Below are positions 26,515 through 39,832 of a DNA stretch of 64,000 nucleotides, in pieces (position 1 is the stretch's first letter; every line of letters starts with the position of its first letter). Both the position numbers and the translations under genes were made by a program. Under the pieces are notes generated by a model. It was not told the origin of the DNA. It was given only the letters and a program-made list of their open reading frames with translations, and searched no databases. This DNA is from [Clostridium] colinum. GTDB taxonomy: Bacteria > Bacillota > Clostridia > Lachnospirales > CAG-274. The stretch covers positions 1,971,558-2,035,557 of the forward strand of contig NZ_OW712331.1 of assembly GCF_940677205.1 (NCBI RefSeq), written 5' to 3'.

Positions 26515-27207
26515 ATGGACTTTGGTGCTAAAATCATAACTCAAATAGGTGGGGTAAATATAACTCAAACTATGATGAACACTTGGATTATCATTGTTGT
26601 TCTCACCATTGTAGCTTTAATTCTTAGGGCTAAAATAAACAAGTTTACTGATGTTCCTACAACAAAGCTACAAAATATAGTTGAGCTTATTATAGAAACA
26701 ATGGAAAACTTTACAATTCAAAATATGGGTGAAAAATATAAATATTTTGGAAACTGGTTTTTTGGTGTTTTTTGTTTTATTTTAGTATCTAACTATATTG
26801 GGTTATTGTCTTTTAGAGCTCCAACGGCAGACCTTGGAACAACTCTTGCTCTTTCATTATCTACATTTACTTTAATTCACTTTATGGGTATGAAGGTAAA
26901 TGGTGGAGCTTATTTTAAAGGTTTTTTAGAGCCTATGCCATTGTTGTTACCGCTTAATATTATAGGTGAAATTGCTACACCTATATCTCTTAGCCTACGT
27001 TTGTTTGGTAATATTTTAGGTGGAACAATAATTATGGGGCTTATAAATTCTGCCCTTCAACAAGGTCATGTTATTTTACAAGTAATAGGCTTTGGTGCTA
27101 TTACACCTATATTACACGCATATTTTGACGTGTTTGCTGGATTTTTACAAACGTTTATCTTTGTTATACTTAGTATGACATTTATAAAAGATAAAATTGG
27201 TGAATAA
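26515..27207 (+). CDS. atpB: ATP synthase F0 subunit a
   Basis: A 230-residue membrane subunit that forms the ion half-channels against the c ring. The essential Arg is in SLSLRLFGNILGG; upstream are the LVELIIETMENF-type and FFGVFCFILVSNYIGLL segments. The strong ribosome binding site AAGGGAGGTAAAT precedes ATG 26515. It is the first gene behind the atp promoter. The length is typical of Firmicutes. Confidence 0.95.
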   Translation: MDFGAKIITQIGGVNITQTMMNTWIIIVVLTIVALILRAKINKFTDVPTTKLQNIVELIIETMENFTIQNMGEKYKYFGNWFFGVFCFILVSNYIGLLSFRAPTADLGTTLALSLSTFTLIHFMGMKVNGGAYFKGFLEPMPLLLPLNIIGEIATPISLSLRLFGNILGGTIIMGLINSALQQGHVILQVIGFGAITPILHAYFDVFAGFLQTFIFVILSMTFIKDKIGE

Positions 27208-27281
27208 TCACTAAACTTGATTATCTTTAGATAATCATAAAACTTTTATAATTTATAATCAAAAAATTATTACATTTTTAG

Positions 27282-27551
<270 letters not shown>

Positions 27552-27606
27552 TAACATTTAATAATTTTTCTACATAGTTGGAAAAATGAAAGGAGGGCAA
27601 ATTTTC

Positions 27607-28112
27607 TTGGATAGCTATATACTTACTTTAGACAGTCAACTTCTCTATTCTGTTATTATACAGTTAATATCTACTGGTATATTATGTACTATACTATCTA
27701 CTCTTTTATATAAGCCTGTTACAAACTTTTTACAAAAACGTAGAGAGCGTATAGAAAATAATATAAATGAGGCAAACAACAAATTAGCTGAGGCTGATAG
27801 TCTTAAAGCTGAATATGAAATTAAACTTAAAGATATTGAAAAAGAAAAAGCTACTATATTAGAAGAAGCTCGTGCTCGTGGTAAACAAAATGAGGCACAA
27901 ATAATAGAAGAAGCTAAAAAAGAGGCAGAAGCTATTAAAAACAGAGCTATGCTTGATATAGAAAGAGAGCAAGAAAAAGCTAAAGAAGAAATTAGATTAC
28001 AAATTATAGAAGTATCTTCTTTAGTAGCTAGTAAATTTATTAGTGAAAAAATTAGTGAAGCTGAACAAAATAAGCTTGTTGAACAAGTTATTGCAGATTT
28101 GGGGGAAGTTAA

Positions 28113-28125
<13 letters not shown>
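27607..28125 (+). CDS. atpF: ATP synthase F0 subunit b
   Basis: A 172-residue peripheral-stalk subunit: one N-terminal membrane helix (about 8-30) then a long charged coiled coil (KRRERIENNINEANNKLAEA and onward). I chose TTG 27607 as start, since AAAGGAGGG at 27589-27597 lies 9 bases before it; the ATG at 27586 sits upstream of that ribosome binding site. The end overlaps atpH by 13 bases, coupling b and delta translation. Confidence 0.93.
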
Positions 28126-30175
<2,050 letters not shown>

Positions 30176-30190
30176 TAAAGAGGTGATATA

Positions 30191-32463
<2,273 letters not shown>

Positions 32464-32483
32464 CGAAAGGAATGGTTGCTAAT

Positions 32484-32885
32484 ATGGCAGAAGCAAAAAT
32501 ACGTTTGCGTATAGTTACTCCTACAAAGGAGCTTTATAACGATGACGTAACTATGGTTATTATGCGTGGTGCAAATGGGGATTTGGGTATATTAAAAGGA
32601 CACCAACCTCTTACAACAACTCTTGGCTATGGGCTTTTAAAAATTAAAAACGGTGAAAATGAGCTTGTATCTACTCTTTTTGGTGGCTTTGTAGATGTTC
32701 AACCAGATGTTATCACTATCCTTACAGACTCTGCTGAATGGGTAGAAGATATAGATGTTAAAAGAGCAGAAGACGCTAAAAGAAGAGCAGAAGAAAGACT
32801 TAATAGCAAAGATGCTAATATAGACTTTTTAAGAGCTGAGCTTGCTTTAAAACGTGCTAATTTAAGGCTTAGTAGCAAAAAATAA
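32484..32885 (+). CDS. atpC: ATP synthase F1 subunit epsilon
   Basis: A 133-residue epsilon subunit that inhibits ATP hydrolysis and completes the rotor. The N-terminal beta sandwich reads IRLRIVTPTKELYNDDV and HQPLTTTLGYG; the C-terminal two-helix hairpin is Ala/Arg/Glu-rich. I prefer ATG 32484 (MAEAKIRLRIV fits the family); ATG 32472 lies only one base after AAAGGA and would add four residues. It is the last gene of the operon and is followed by a strong terminator. Confidence 0.93.
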   Translation: MAEAKIRLRIVTPTKELYNDDVTMVIMRGANGDLGILKGHQPLTTTLGYGLLKIKNGENELVSTLFGGFVDVQPDVITILTDSAEWVEDIDVKRAEDAKRRAEERLNSKDANIDFLRAELALKRANLRLSSKK

Positions 32886-32894
32886 ATAATACTT

Positions 32895-32933
32895 AATAAA
32901 AAAGTTGTAGAAAAATTCTACAACTTTTTTATT
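32895..32933 (+). terminator. Terminator of the atp operon
   Basis: An 18-bp perfect stem (32895-32912 with 32916-32933) around AAA, with core AAAAAAGTTGTAGAA. It follows atpC by 10 bases. Confidence 0.9.
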
Positions 32934-33267
32934 TTAATTGTTTACCATTTTTAGTGATAAAAAAATCTAAATAATTAAAATATTTTACAAATAAAAAATA
33001 GAAAATTACTACTAAAAAATTATAAATTGTATATATATTTTTATAATAAATATTATATATATGATATTATAAGCTTTTAAAGTTATATAACAAATATTTA
33101 AAATCTCTTAATATAGTATAAATAACTTCTATAAACAAGTTTATATTATATAAAATATACTCAATATACAGAGCTTACTCTAACCATATATGTTTGCTTA
33201 TGTAAAGCATATTAAATAGACATTTTTTTCTCAACCAAGTTTATCTTTTATGCTTTGGTATTTTTAT

Positions 33268-33690
33268 CACCCATAAACGAGTTAATATATTCTTTCAATG
33301 TCATTTGGTCTGTTTTTATATCTTCTTGTAACTAATTTCTTATATATTCTTTTATTACCTTTTTATTTCTTCTACATAATAACCTTTACACCAAAAATTT
33401 ATATTTTAAATTTACGTGTCTATTAAATAAATACTACTTTTCCCTTTTAAATATACCATAAAACTTGAAATGCTTAATTTTTATGGTATACTTACTAATA
33501 TATGTATATGGTCTTTGCACTCTTTTGCTTCTATTATTTCTACTCCTTTTTGTTCACATAATTTTCTTAAAATTTTTCCTATGTCTTCTTTTATTTTTTT
33601 ATATATTACTTGTACCCTATATTTTAGGGCAAATATTATATGATATTTATAATTCTAGTTTGTATGTTTTAAACTATTAGTATTAATTTT
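33268..33690 (-). pseudogene. tnpA: Heavily decayed IS200/IS605-type transposase (tnpA) remnant
   Basis: Reading the minus strand with stops ignored gives the TnpA pattern: NYKYHIIFALKYRVQVIY, KKIKEDIGKILRKLCEQKGV, then KECKDHIHILVSIP with the H-x-H (HUH) motif intact, then FMVYLKGKSS, and later CKGYYVE and LQEDIKTDQMTLKEYI. At least three in-frame stops, one frameshift region and loss of the start codon are seen. It runs in the same direction as the better preserved copy at 33878-34343. TnpA of this group is a Y1 single-strand transposase; this copy cannot be active. Confidence 0.75.
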
Positions 33691-33766
33691 AAATACCTCC
33701 TTTATTTTTATATAATTGATAAACTCATATATATTTTATAACAGGAGATTATTTTTTTGTATACAT

Positions 33767-33840
33767 AAACCACCAGTTAAACTGGTGGTTTACTCAAGCC
33801 CTATAAGGGCTTTTTTCTTGTTGTAAGCCTCTAAAGAGGC
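33767..33840. repeat. IS200/IS605 end hairpins between the two tnpA copies
   Basis: Three palindromes in a row: AAACCACCAGT/ACTGGTGGTTT (33767-33791), AAGCCCT/AGGGCTT (33796-33812) and GCCTC/GAGGC (33827-33840). The first matches the hairpin at 34434-34454 and lies at the same place relative to the remnant copy's tnpA, so it is probably that copy's left end. The other two are probably the right end of the copy at 33878-34343. Confidence 0.65.
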
Positions 33841-33877
33841 ACTGAATGGTCTGACAATTACACTACTATTTTTTGGC

Positions 33878-34343
33878 CTACTTACTCTGGCTACCCATAA
33901 ATGGGTCTATATATTCTTTTAAACTTATTTGGTCATTTACTATATCTTCTTCTAATTGATTTTTTATGTATTCTTTTATTGCATTTTGATTTCTACCTAC
34001 TGTATCTACATAATATCCTCTACACCAAAAATTCCCTATTCCCATATTTATACTTTAAGTTTGCGTTCCTATCAAATATCATTAAGCTACTTTTACTTTT
34101 TAAATATCCCATAAATTGTTATACACTTAAATGTGGTGGTATTTCTACTAACATATGTATATAGTCTTTACAAACTTCTGCCTCTATTATTTTAACCCCT
34201 TTCCTTTCACACAACATTCTTAATATTTTTCCTATATCTCCTTTTATCTTTCCATATATTTCTTGTCTCCTATATTTTAGTGCAAATACTATATGATATT
34301 TGCATCTCCATTTAGAATGTGATAAACTATTTATGTCTTTCAT
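33878..34343 (-). pseudogene. tnpA: IS200/IS605-type transposase (tnpA), broken
   Basis: The start is sound (ATG 34343 behind ATAGGAGGTTTTGTC). The frame gives SKWRCKYHIVFALKYRRQEI, then KDYIHMLVEIPPHLSV, then TAA at 34119-34121. It continues in frame as QFMGYLKSKSSLMIFDRNAN, then shifts by one base in the A/T run at 34027-34031, after which WCRGYYVDTVGRNQNAIKEY runs to the stop at 33878. The first His of the HUH motif is Tyr (DYIH). Three separate lesions make it inactive. No tnpB was found. Confidence 0.85.
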
Positions 34344-34433
34344 GACAAAACCTCCTATTATTTTATTTTTGGTTCCCAGACCAATTATATTCTATCATAG
34401 GAGGTTTTTACTTTTCTATAAGAGTTTTTACCT

Positions 34434-34454
34434 ACCACCAGCATAGCTGGTGGT
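34434..34454. repeat. IS200/IS605 left-end hairpin
   Basis: A perfect palindrome, ACCACCAGC-ATA-GCTGGTGGT, about 90 bases upstream of the tnpA start at 34343. It is followed outward by TTTAATCAAGCC, which echoes TTTACTCAAGCC beside the hairpin at 33767. Such subterminal hairpins are what TnpA recognises. Confidence 0.7.
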
Positions 34455-34484
34455 TTAATCAAGCCTATTCGGCAACAATAAAAA

Positions 34485-34512
34485 AATCCGAAGGATTTTT
34501 ATCCTTCGGATT
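34485..34512 (-). terminator. Terminator of the BspA-like gene
   Basis: A 12-bp stem (AATCCGAAGGAT, 34485-34496, with 34501-34512) with a 4-base loop. On the minus strand it is followed by a T run (34481-34486), 35 bases after the stop of the surface-protein gene. Confidence 0.85.
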
Positions 34513-34546
34513 AAAATTTATAATCAAATACTAATAATAGAGTTTA

Positions 34547-37500
34547 TTATAATAAAGATGCATCTTCTTCTTCTTTATTTTGTTTTTCTTTATCTATTAT
34601 TTGTTTTTTGATGATATATGCTACAACAAGTAACATTAAGAATGCAAGTAATACAATAAGTAAACTCATACCACCTTTTTCAGCAAAACCGAATGCAGGT
34701 TTTTCTGTTTCTCTTCTATTAGATACATTTTGATTATCTGCTGGTTTATTTTCTGTTTTATCTAAACCACCTACCACAGTATCATTAACTGTATCTACAT
34801 TTACTGCTTCTAATCTTGCTAAATCTCCATTTATAGGAGCTACTGGTGTTGTAGCTGCTAATCTACCATTAGCTATAGTTGAAAATCTATTTCCACCTAA
34901 ATTAGCTATACCAGTATTATTAGCATTACTGTTAGCAACTAAATTATTACGATTATTTACTTCATTGCTATCTACACTTTCAACAAGGCTAATTGGATTA
35001 TTGTTAACTACTACATTACTATTGTCAACACTTGATATAATATTAGAAGTACCTGTATTTGTAGCACCACCATTAGTTCCTACATCAGTAGTATTACCTC
35101 CAACATTAGTTCCTATATTAGCACCATTGTTGTTGTCTATAATGTTATTGTTATTTGAATCTGTATTGCTATCTGGTGTTGTAGTAGTTGATCCACCATT
35201 AGAGCTTCCACTGTTAGAACCGTTGCCGTTTCCACCATTTCCAGTACCACCATTTGGATTTTCTGGAGTTACAGTTGATCCACCATTGTTTGAACCGCTT
35301 CCACTTCCATTATTGTTTCCACTGTTTCCGTTATTCCCACCATTTGGATTACTTGGAGTTCCAGTTGAACCATTATTATCTCCACCTTCAGGTGCTACTG
35401 GTTTATTGTTACCACCATTTTCAGTGCTACCATTGTTACCATTTCCACCTGGATTATTTCCACCATCAGTTCCATTTCCTGGATTTTCTGGTTTTACAGT
35501 TTCACCGTTACCATTTTCAGTTCCTCCTGGATTTTCTGGAGTTCCTGGCTCAGTGCCACCGTTACCAGTGTTTCCATTATTTCCATTTGTTGTACTTTCA
35601 GTGCTTGAATCTGTTCCACCTTCAGGTTTTTTTATTTCTTCCCATTTAGCATATACAGTTACATCATCATACATATATACACTTTTTAAAGGTTTAGTAC
35701 CACCTTCAGTAAACCAACCTAAAAATTCATATCCACCTTTTACTAATTTACAATCATTCTTTGGAGTAGGTAATTCTACCTCTTTATACTTTTCTAACTT
35801 TTTAACTTGTTTATAATCATAATTATAAGGATAACCATAATTTAATGTTAAAGTAGCATATTTTGATTGTTCAGATTCTTCTTCAAATACAGGATATAAA
35901 TTTAAGTTACCACTAGTCATAGTAATATTATCTGAATTAATTATTATATTACTATTTGGATATAAGCTCCAACCTAAAAACTTACCTTTACCTTTTGGTT
36001 CTTGTTTTGTAATAGTTACTTTTTCATCTTTTTTATATTGTTTTAAATCAACATCTATATCTGAAAGATGTTCTTTAGTTTCAGGATCTAAATAATTTAC
36101 AAAACCTTTTATATTAGTATATTCTGTAAATATTTTATAATCATAATCTTTATTTTCATGATTATATACATTTACATGTCCTTCAAAAGTATATACTTTA
36201 TTTGAAAGTTTATCTAAATTATTTATAGTATACTTATATTCTCTTTGAGCTATAGTATCTAAAATACCTGTTTCTATAGGTTGATCTGTTGCAGATATAA
36301 ATTTCAATCTTTTTCCAAGACCATCAAAAGTTACTTTTATATTAAATCTATCAGCATCTTTTCTTTCGATTGAATATTTTATTAAACCAGTATCATCTAA
36401 ATAATATACTGGTACTTTTGGGTCTTGACCCTTTGGAACAACTCCATTTTTTCTATATTGATTTACATATATAGCTTTTAATGAAGTTGTATTAGAAAAT
36501 ACACCATCTTCTATTGTTTTTGTTGCACTTGGAATAAATACTTCTCTTAAATCTGTACATTCAGAAAAAGCAAGATATTTAATCTCTTCAACTACTGGCA
36601 TATCTATATCTACTAATGCAGTACATTTAGAAAAAGCATAAGGTCCTATAACTTTTGTATTTGATACACTTACCTTTTTTAAATTAGTACAACCATAAAA
36701 TGCAGAATTACCTATATCTGTTATTTTAGGTAAATATAAACTTTCTAAACCAGTACAATATGCAAAAGCATGATCTGGTATAGATGTTACTTTAGGCATA
36801 TTAAATTCTTTTAAATTATAGCAAGCATAAAAAGCTTCATCACCTATTTTTGTTGCAGATGGTAAATCAATTTCTATTAAAGAACTACATTCTCTAAAAG
36901 CACGATTTTCTACAACCTCAACTCTAGGAAGATTTACCTGTTTTAAATTAGCACAAGCAAAAAATGCATTATAACCAATAGACTTTGCATAAGGCATATC
37001 TATTTTTTCTAATTTTTTACAAAAACCAAAAGCAGAATTTTCAATGTTAATTACATTATACGTATCTACTGTTGTTAAATTAATACAGTTATAAAATGCA
37101 GATTCTCCTATGTTTAAAACATTAGGCATATTTACATTTTCTAAAGCAGTACATTCATAAAATGCTTTTTCATATATATGTGTTACACTAGGCATATTTA
37201 AATATGTTAATTGTTTACAACCATAAAATGCCTCTGCACCTATATATTTTAAACTTGATGGAAATGTTATTTCTTTAATAGGGTTGTTTTTAAATGTACC
37301 TTTTCCTATATATTCTATTGCACTATTTTCTTCAAATACTAACTTTGTAACACCTCTATCTTCAAAAACATAATCAGATATTGCTGTTATTTCTTGTCCT
37401 TGAATAACTCTTGGTAATTTAAGTTCACCTATATTTTTAGGGGCACATTTAATACCTTTAATAACTCCACTTTCTATTATTAAGCACTCTAAAATACTTT

Positions 37501-38083
37501 CAGGAGTGTGGTTATCACCTTTACAAATTTCATTTTGGTTATCACCTTTGTTTGGGAACTTTATTCCACCACCAAATGAAATTTCTTCATCAAGTAAATC
37601 ATTACCTTTTGTTTGATCTACTGATCCTTTGGTATTGTCTTTACCTAAAGCCCAAGAATAATCTGGAGTTGTTGAGTAATCTCCATATTTTTCTCCATCT
37701 GGAATTGGTTCATTATTATCAAATTCTTCAACTTCTACACTTACTTCTGGTAATCCTGAAGTTGAAGAATTACTTCCGTATATTTCCTTTGATACTAACT
37801 CACCATCTTCATACATGTCAACTTCAACGCTTACTTCAACACCATCTGGAACACCAGTTTCATTATTAGATGTATCTCCAGTTTCATATGGATTATAATT
37901 GATAAATGAATTTTCATCATTTATATTTTCATCTGATGGCCATGTATATTCGTCTATATATTGAAGATCTTTTTCTATTTGACTTGCTAAAATTAAATTT
38001 TGTGGTACCGCTACTGTAGATAATAATATAGCCGTAGACAAAAATCCAGATAAAAATCTGTTAAATTTCACCTTACTTTTTAT
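34547..38083 (-). CDS. Large BspA-like leucine-rich-repeat surface protein (apparent ATA start)
   Basis: A 1178-residue exported surface protein. Order: signal peptide (1-35), a short module shared with the next gene (KDLQYID, NSFINYNPYE), about 13 BspA-type LRR_5 repeats (roughly 195-535, units like AFYGCTNLKKV), a beta region, two InlB B-repeat-type domains (about 600-815, KFLGWSLYPNSN and YEFLGWFTEGG), a long Gly/Asn/Ser/Thr spacer (about 815-1105), and a C-terminal membrane helix (MSLLIVLLAFLMLLVVAYII) with a charged tail; no LPXTG was seen. The ribosome binding site AAGGGGGAG (38099-38090) lies 6 bases before ATA 38083. From that codon the signal peptide aligns without gaps to the neighbour's ATG start. 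The ATG at 38122 precedes the ribosome binding site. BspA-like proteins bind host or bacterial surfaces. Confidence 0.85.
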   Translation of the reverse strand: MKSKVKFNRFLSGFLSTAILLSTVAVPQNLILASQIEKDLQYIDEYTWPSDENINDENSFINYNPYETGDTSNNETGVPDGVEVSVEVDMYEDGELVSKEIYGSNSSTSGLPEVSVEVEEFDNNEPIPDGEKYGDYSTTPDYSWALGKDNTKGSVDQTKGNDLLDEEISFGGGIKFPNKGDNQNEICKGDNHTPESILECLIIESGVIKGIKCAPKNIGELKLPRVIQGQEITAISDYVFEDRGVTKLVFEENSAIEYIGKGTFKNNPIKEITFPSSLKYIGAEAFYGCKQLTYLNMPSVTHIYEKAFYECTALENVNMPNVLNIGESAFYNCINLTTVDTYNVINIENSAFGFCKKLEKIDMPYAKSIGYNAFFACANLKQVNLPRVEVVENRAFRECSSLIEIDLPSATKIGDEAFYACYNLKEFNMPKVTSIPDHAFAYCTGLESLYLPKITDIGNSAFYGCTNLKKVSVSNTKVIGPYAFSKCTALVDIDMPVVEEIKYLAFSECTDLREVFIPSATKTIEDGVFSNTTSLKAIYVNQYRKNGVVPKGQDPKVPVYYLDDTGLIKYSIERKDADRFNIKVTFDGLGKRLKFISATDQPIETGILDTIAQREYKYTINNLDKLSNKVYTFEGHVNVYNHENKDYDYKIFTEYTNIKGFVNYLDPETKEHLSDIDVDLKQYKKDEKVTITKQEPKGKGKFLGWSLYPNSNIIINSDNITMTSGNLNLYPVFEEESEQSKYATLTLNYGYPYNYDYKQVKKLEKYKEVELPTPKNDCKLVKGGYEFLGWFTEGGTKPLKSVYMYDDVTVYAKWEEIKKPEGGTDSSTESTTNGNNGNTGNGGTEPGTPENPGGTENGNGETVKPENPGNGTDGGNNPGGNGNNGSTENGGNNKPVAPEGGDNNGSTGTPSNPNGGNNGNSGNNNGSGSGSNNGGSTVTPENPNGGTGNGGNGNGSNSGSSNGGSTTTTPDSNTDSNNNNIIDNNNGANIGTNVGGNTTDVGTNGGATNTGTSNIISSVDNSNVVVNNNPISLVESVDSNEVNNRNNLVANSNANNTGIANLGGNRFSTIANGRLAATTPVAPINGDLARLEAVNVDTVNDTVVGGLDKTENKPADNQNVSNRRETEKPAFGFAEKGGMSLLIVLLAFLMLLVVAYIIKKQIIDKEKQNKEEEDASLL

Positions 38084-38177
38084 TTTAATCTCCCCCTTAA
38101 TAAATGTTTTCTGTCTTAACATAAATCATATTTGTTAATAAATAAGTTATATGCAACAATAAAACACCTCAAAACAT

Positions 38178-38214
38178 AAAAAATATAACTCTTTAATAGC
38201 ATAAAACAATATTA
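38178..38214 (-). repeat. Leader element shared by the two surface genes, copy 1
   Basis: This block (AAAAAATATAACTCTTTA, then ATAAAACAATATTAA) recurs at 39040-39080 with a 4-base length difference. Copy 1 lies 94 bases upstream of the LRR gene start; copy 2 lies 77 bases upstream of the repeat-protein start. On the minus strand it could contain a promoter (TTGTTT and TTATAT). It may reflect duplication of a whole upstream region or shared regulation. Confidence 0.6.
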
Positions 38215-38218
38215 AATA

Positions 38219-38962
38219 TTAATTTATTTGGATTTTAAAATCGTCTTCTACTGGTCTTTGTTCTAAAGTATCCATATTTTCTTTATATCTACCTGATAAA
38301 TAATATTCATTCATTTGTTTACCTACTGGATAATTTGCTTCTTCTTTAGCTTTAGCTAATTCGATTTTAAAATCGTCTTCTACTGGTCTTTGTTCTAAAG
38401 TATCCATATTTTCTTTATATCTACCTGATAAATAATACTCATTCATTTGTTTACCTACTGGATAATTTGCTTCTTCTTTAACTTTATCTTCAGGTTTAGG
38501 TAATTCGATTTTAAGATCTAGTATTGGTCTTTGCTCCATAACGTCCATATTTTCTTTATATCTACCTGATAAATAGTACTCATTCATTTGTTTACCTACA
38601 GCATACTCTGTACTTTCTGTAGCGTCACTTTTTTCATTAAGCTTAGCTACTTCAATTTTAAAATCGTCTTCTACTGGTCTTTGCTCTAAAGTGTCCATAT
38701 TTTCTTTATATCTACCTGATAAATAGTACTCATTCATTTGTTTACCTACTGGATAATTTGCTCCTTCATATGGGTTAAAATTAATAAATGAGTCATTATC
38801 ATTGTAATTAATGTTTTCGTATTTTTTGTCAATGTACTGAAGGTCTTTAGTTACTGGTTGACTTGCAAAAATTAAACTTTGTGGTATTGATACTGTAGAT
38901 ACCACTATTGCGCCAAATAAAACTTTAGATAATAATCCATTAAATTTAATATTTCTTTTCAT
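38219..38962 (-). CDS. Secreted protein with four near-identical 27-residue repeats
   Basis: A 247-residue protein of no recognised family. The start is ATG 38962 with AAGGAGGAG 7 bases upstream; an upstream in-frame ATG at 38998 precedes the ribosome binding site. Residues 1-35 form a signal peptide (cleavage likely after FASQ). The module KDLQYID...NDSFINFNPYE follows, then four repeats (70-96, 120-146, 167-193, 211-237) built on GKQMNEYYLSGRYKENMD, separated by 17 to 23-residue acidic/Lys spacers often ending EEANYPV. There is no membrane anchor or wall-sorting signal. It is likely secreted and free, or bound to a partner such as the LRR protein next door. Confidence 0.85.
   Translation of the reverse strand: MKRNIKFNGLLSKVLFGAIVVSTVSIPQSLIFASQPVTKDLQYIDKKYENINYNDNDSFINFNPYEGANYPVGKQMNEYYLSGRYKENMDTLEQRPVEDDFKIEVAKLNEKSDATESTEYAVGKQMNEYYLSGRYKENMDVMEQRPILDLKIELPKPEDKVKEEANYPVGKQMNEYYLSGRYKENMDTLEQRPVEDDFKIELAKAKEEANYPVGKQMNEYYLSGRYKENMDTLEQRPVEDDFKIQIN
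38252..38755 (-). repeat. Four tandem coding repeats
   Basis: Repeat blocks lie at 38675-38755, 38525-38605, 38384-38464 and 38252-38332, 81 bases each, with period shrinking from 150 to 141 to 132 bases. Repeats 1, 3 and 4 encode the same 27 residues; repeat 2 differs at P to A, T to V and L to M. Base changes are few and mostly silent, so duplication or gene conversion is recent or ongoing. Confidence 0.88.
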
Positions 38963-39039
38963 TACTAATCTCCTCCTTAGTAAAATACAATAAAACACAT
39001 TTTTTTAGTTTAAATGCCGATTTCGACAACAAACCCCTT

Positions 39040-39080
39040 AAAAAATATAACTCTTTAGGCTTAGCGTAAAACAATATTAA
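39040..39080 (-). repeat. Leader element shared by the two surface genes, copy 2
   Basis: The second copy of the 38178-38214 block, upstream of the repeat-protein gene. Just downstream in mRNA sense (39028-39022) lies TGTCGAA, a match to the Spo0A box core; one such match is expected by chance in a window this size. The rest of 38963-39276 holds no gene. Confidence 0.55.
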
Positions 39081-39276
39081 GTGCTGCCAGTAAAACAATG
39101 ATTAAAAAGCCTTATTTTTGAATTGTTTATACGCATATTACTATTTATATATTAATTATTCCTCCTTTACTAATTTCTAGCTTTATTTTAACATTTTTAG
39201 CAATTTTAGTCAATATATATAAAATATTATTATAAATAAATATAACAACTATTAGCTTTAGCTTATATACAATTTA

Positions 39277-39756
39277 TTATTTTTTTCTGTTGTTATTAGT
39301 GTACTTTTTTAATAATTCATTTTTAGATACTTTTAATGTTTTAACTTTATCAGTATTTAAATTAATATTCCTAAAATCATTAATATTTTTATAAATTTTA
39401 CTATTTTTTTCTTCTTGTAAACGTATTTTAAAATCTATTTCTGTTATTTTTTCGATTTTATTTTTTAATATTTTTATATCTTCTTTAAAAATTTGTTTAT
39501 TTTGATTAAGATTGCCATTAAAACTTTCAAATATGTCTAAAAACATATTATCTATATTTATAATTTCATCTATAAATTTTTGCTTTTCATCTAATGAAAT
39601 GTTTATAAAACTATTTGTATCGTTATTATCATTATTTTTAAAAACAATTTCTTGATTTTTCGTTATATTTAGTATTAAATTTAATAGCTCTATTTTTCTA
39701 TCTAATATATAATTTAAATTATTTAATTTATTGTATATTTCCTCTAATTCTTTCAA
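39277..39756 (-). CDS. Coiled-coil hypothetical protein, FlgN-like
   Basis: A 159-residue, almost wholly helical protein with heptad patterns (KELEEIYNKLNNLNYILDRK, then LDEKQKFIDEIINIDNMF). Size, start and the 'K-x-L-L-x-L-T-x-x-Q' segment recall FlgN/FliT-type flagellar export chaperones of clostridia, but no flagellar genes are in the window, so this stays a resemblance. The start is TTG 39756 with AAGGAG nine bases upstream. It is a single gene between the surface-protein pair and the ileS leader. Confidence 0.55.
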   Translation of the reverse strand: MKELEEIYNKLNNLNYILDRKIELLNLILNITKNQEIVFKNNDNNDTNSFINISLDEKQKFIDEIINIDNMFLDIFESFNGNLNQNKQIFKEDIKILKNKIEKITEIDFKIRLQEEKNSKIYKNINDFRNINLNTDKVKTLKVSKNELLKKYTNNNRKK

Positions 39757-39832
39757 AAGTAAAACTCCTTCTTAAAATATAGTATATATTTTAATATTAA
39801 CACATAAAATATATTATATCAATATTTTACCC

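Noticed and set aside
33465..33680. Plus-strand Leu-rich open frame in the IS region
   Set aside because: It is antisense to the tnpA remnant and has no ribosome binding site.
34965..35816. Long plus-strand open frame rich in Pro, Leu and Val
   Set aside because: It is the exact antisense of the low-complexity Gly/Asn/Thr spacer of the surface protein; it has no ribosome binding site and a composition explained by the repeat.
36480..37500. Regular DNA repeats that could suggest a CRISPR array
   Set aside because: They encode leucine-rich repeats in one frame; spacing (about 69 bases) and sequence vary as in protein repeats, with no constant repeat and unique spacers, and no cas genes are present.
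39022..39028. Perfect Spo0A-box core TGTCGAA upstream of the repeat-protein gene
   Set aside because: At this base composition several matches are expected by chance in 64 kb, so a single site is not evidence of control.
38963..39200. Possible riboswitch (cyclic di-GMP or cyclic di-AMP type) in the leader of the repeat-protein gene
   Set aside because: I looked for the conserved cores of these classes and did not find them; only the duplicated block and an AAGGCTT/AAGCCT pairing are seen.
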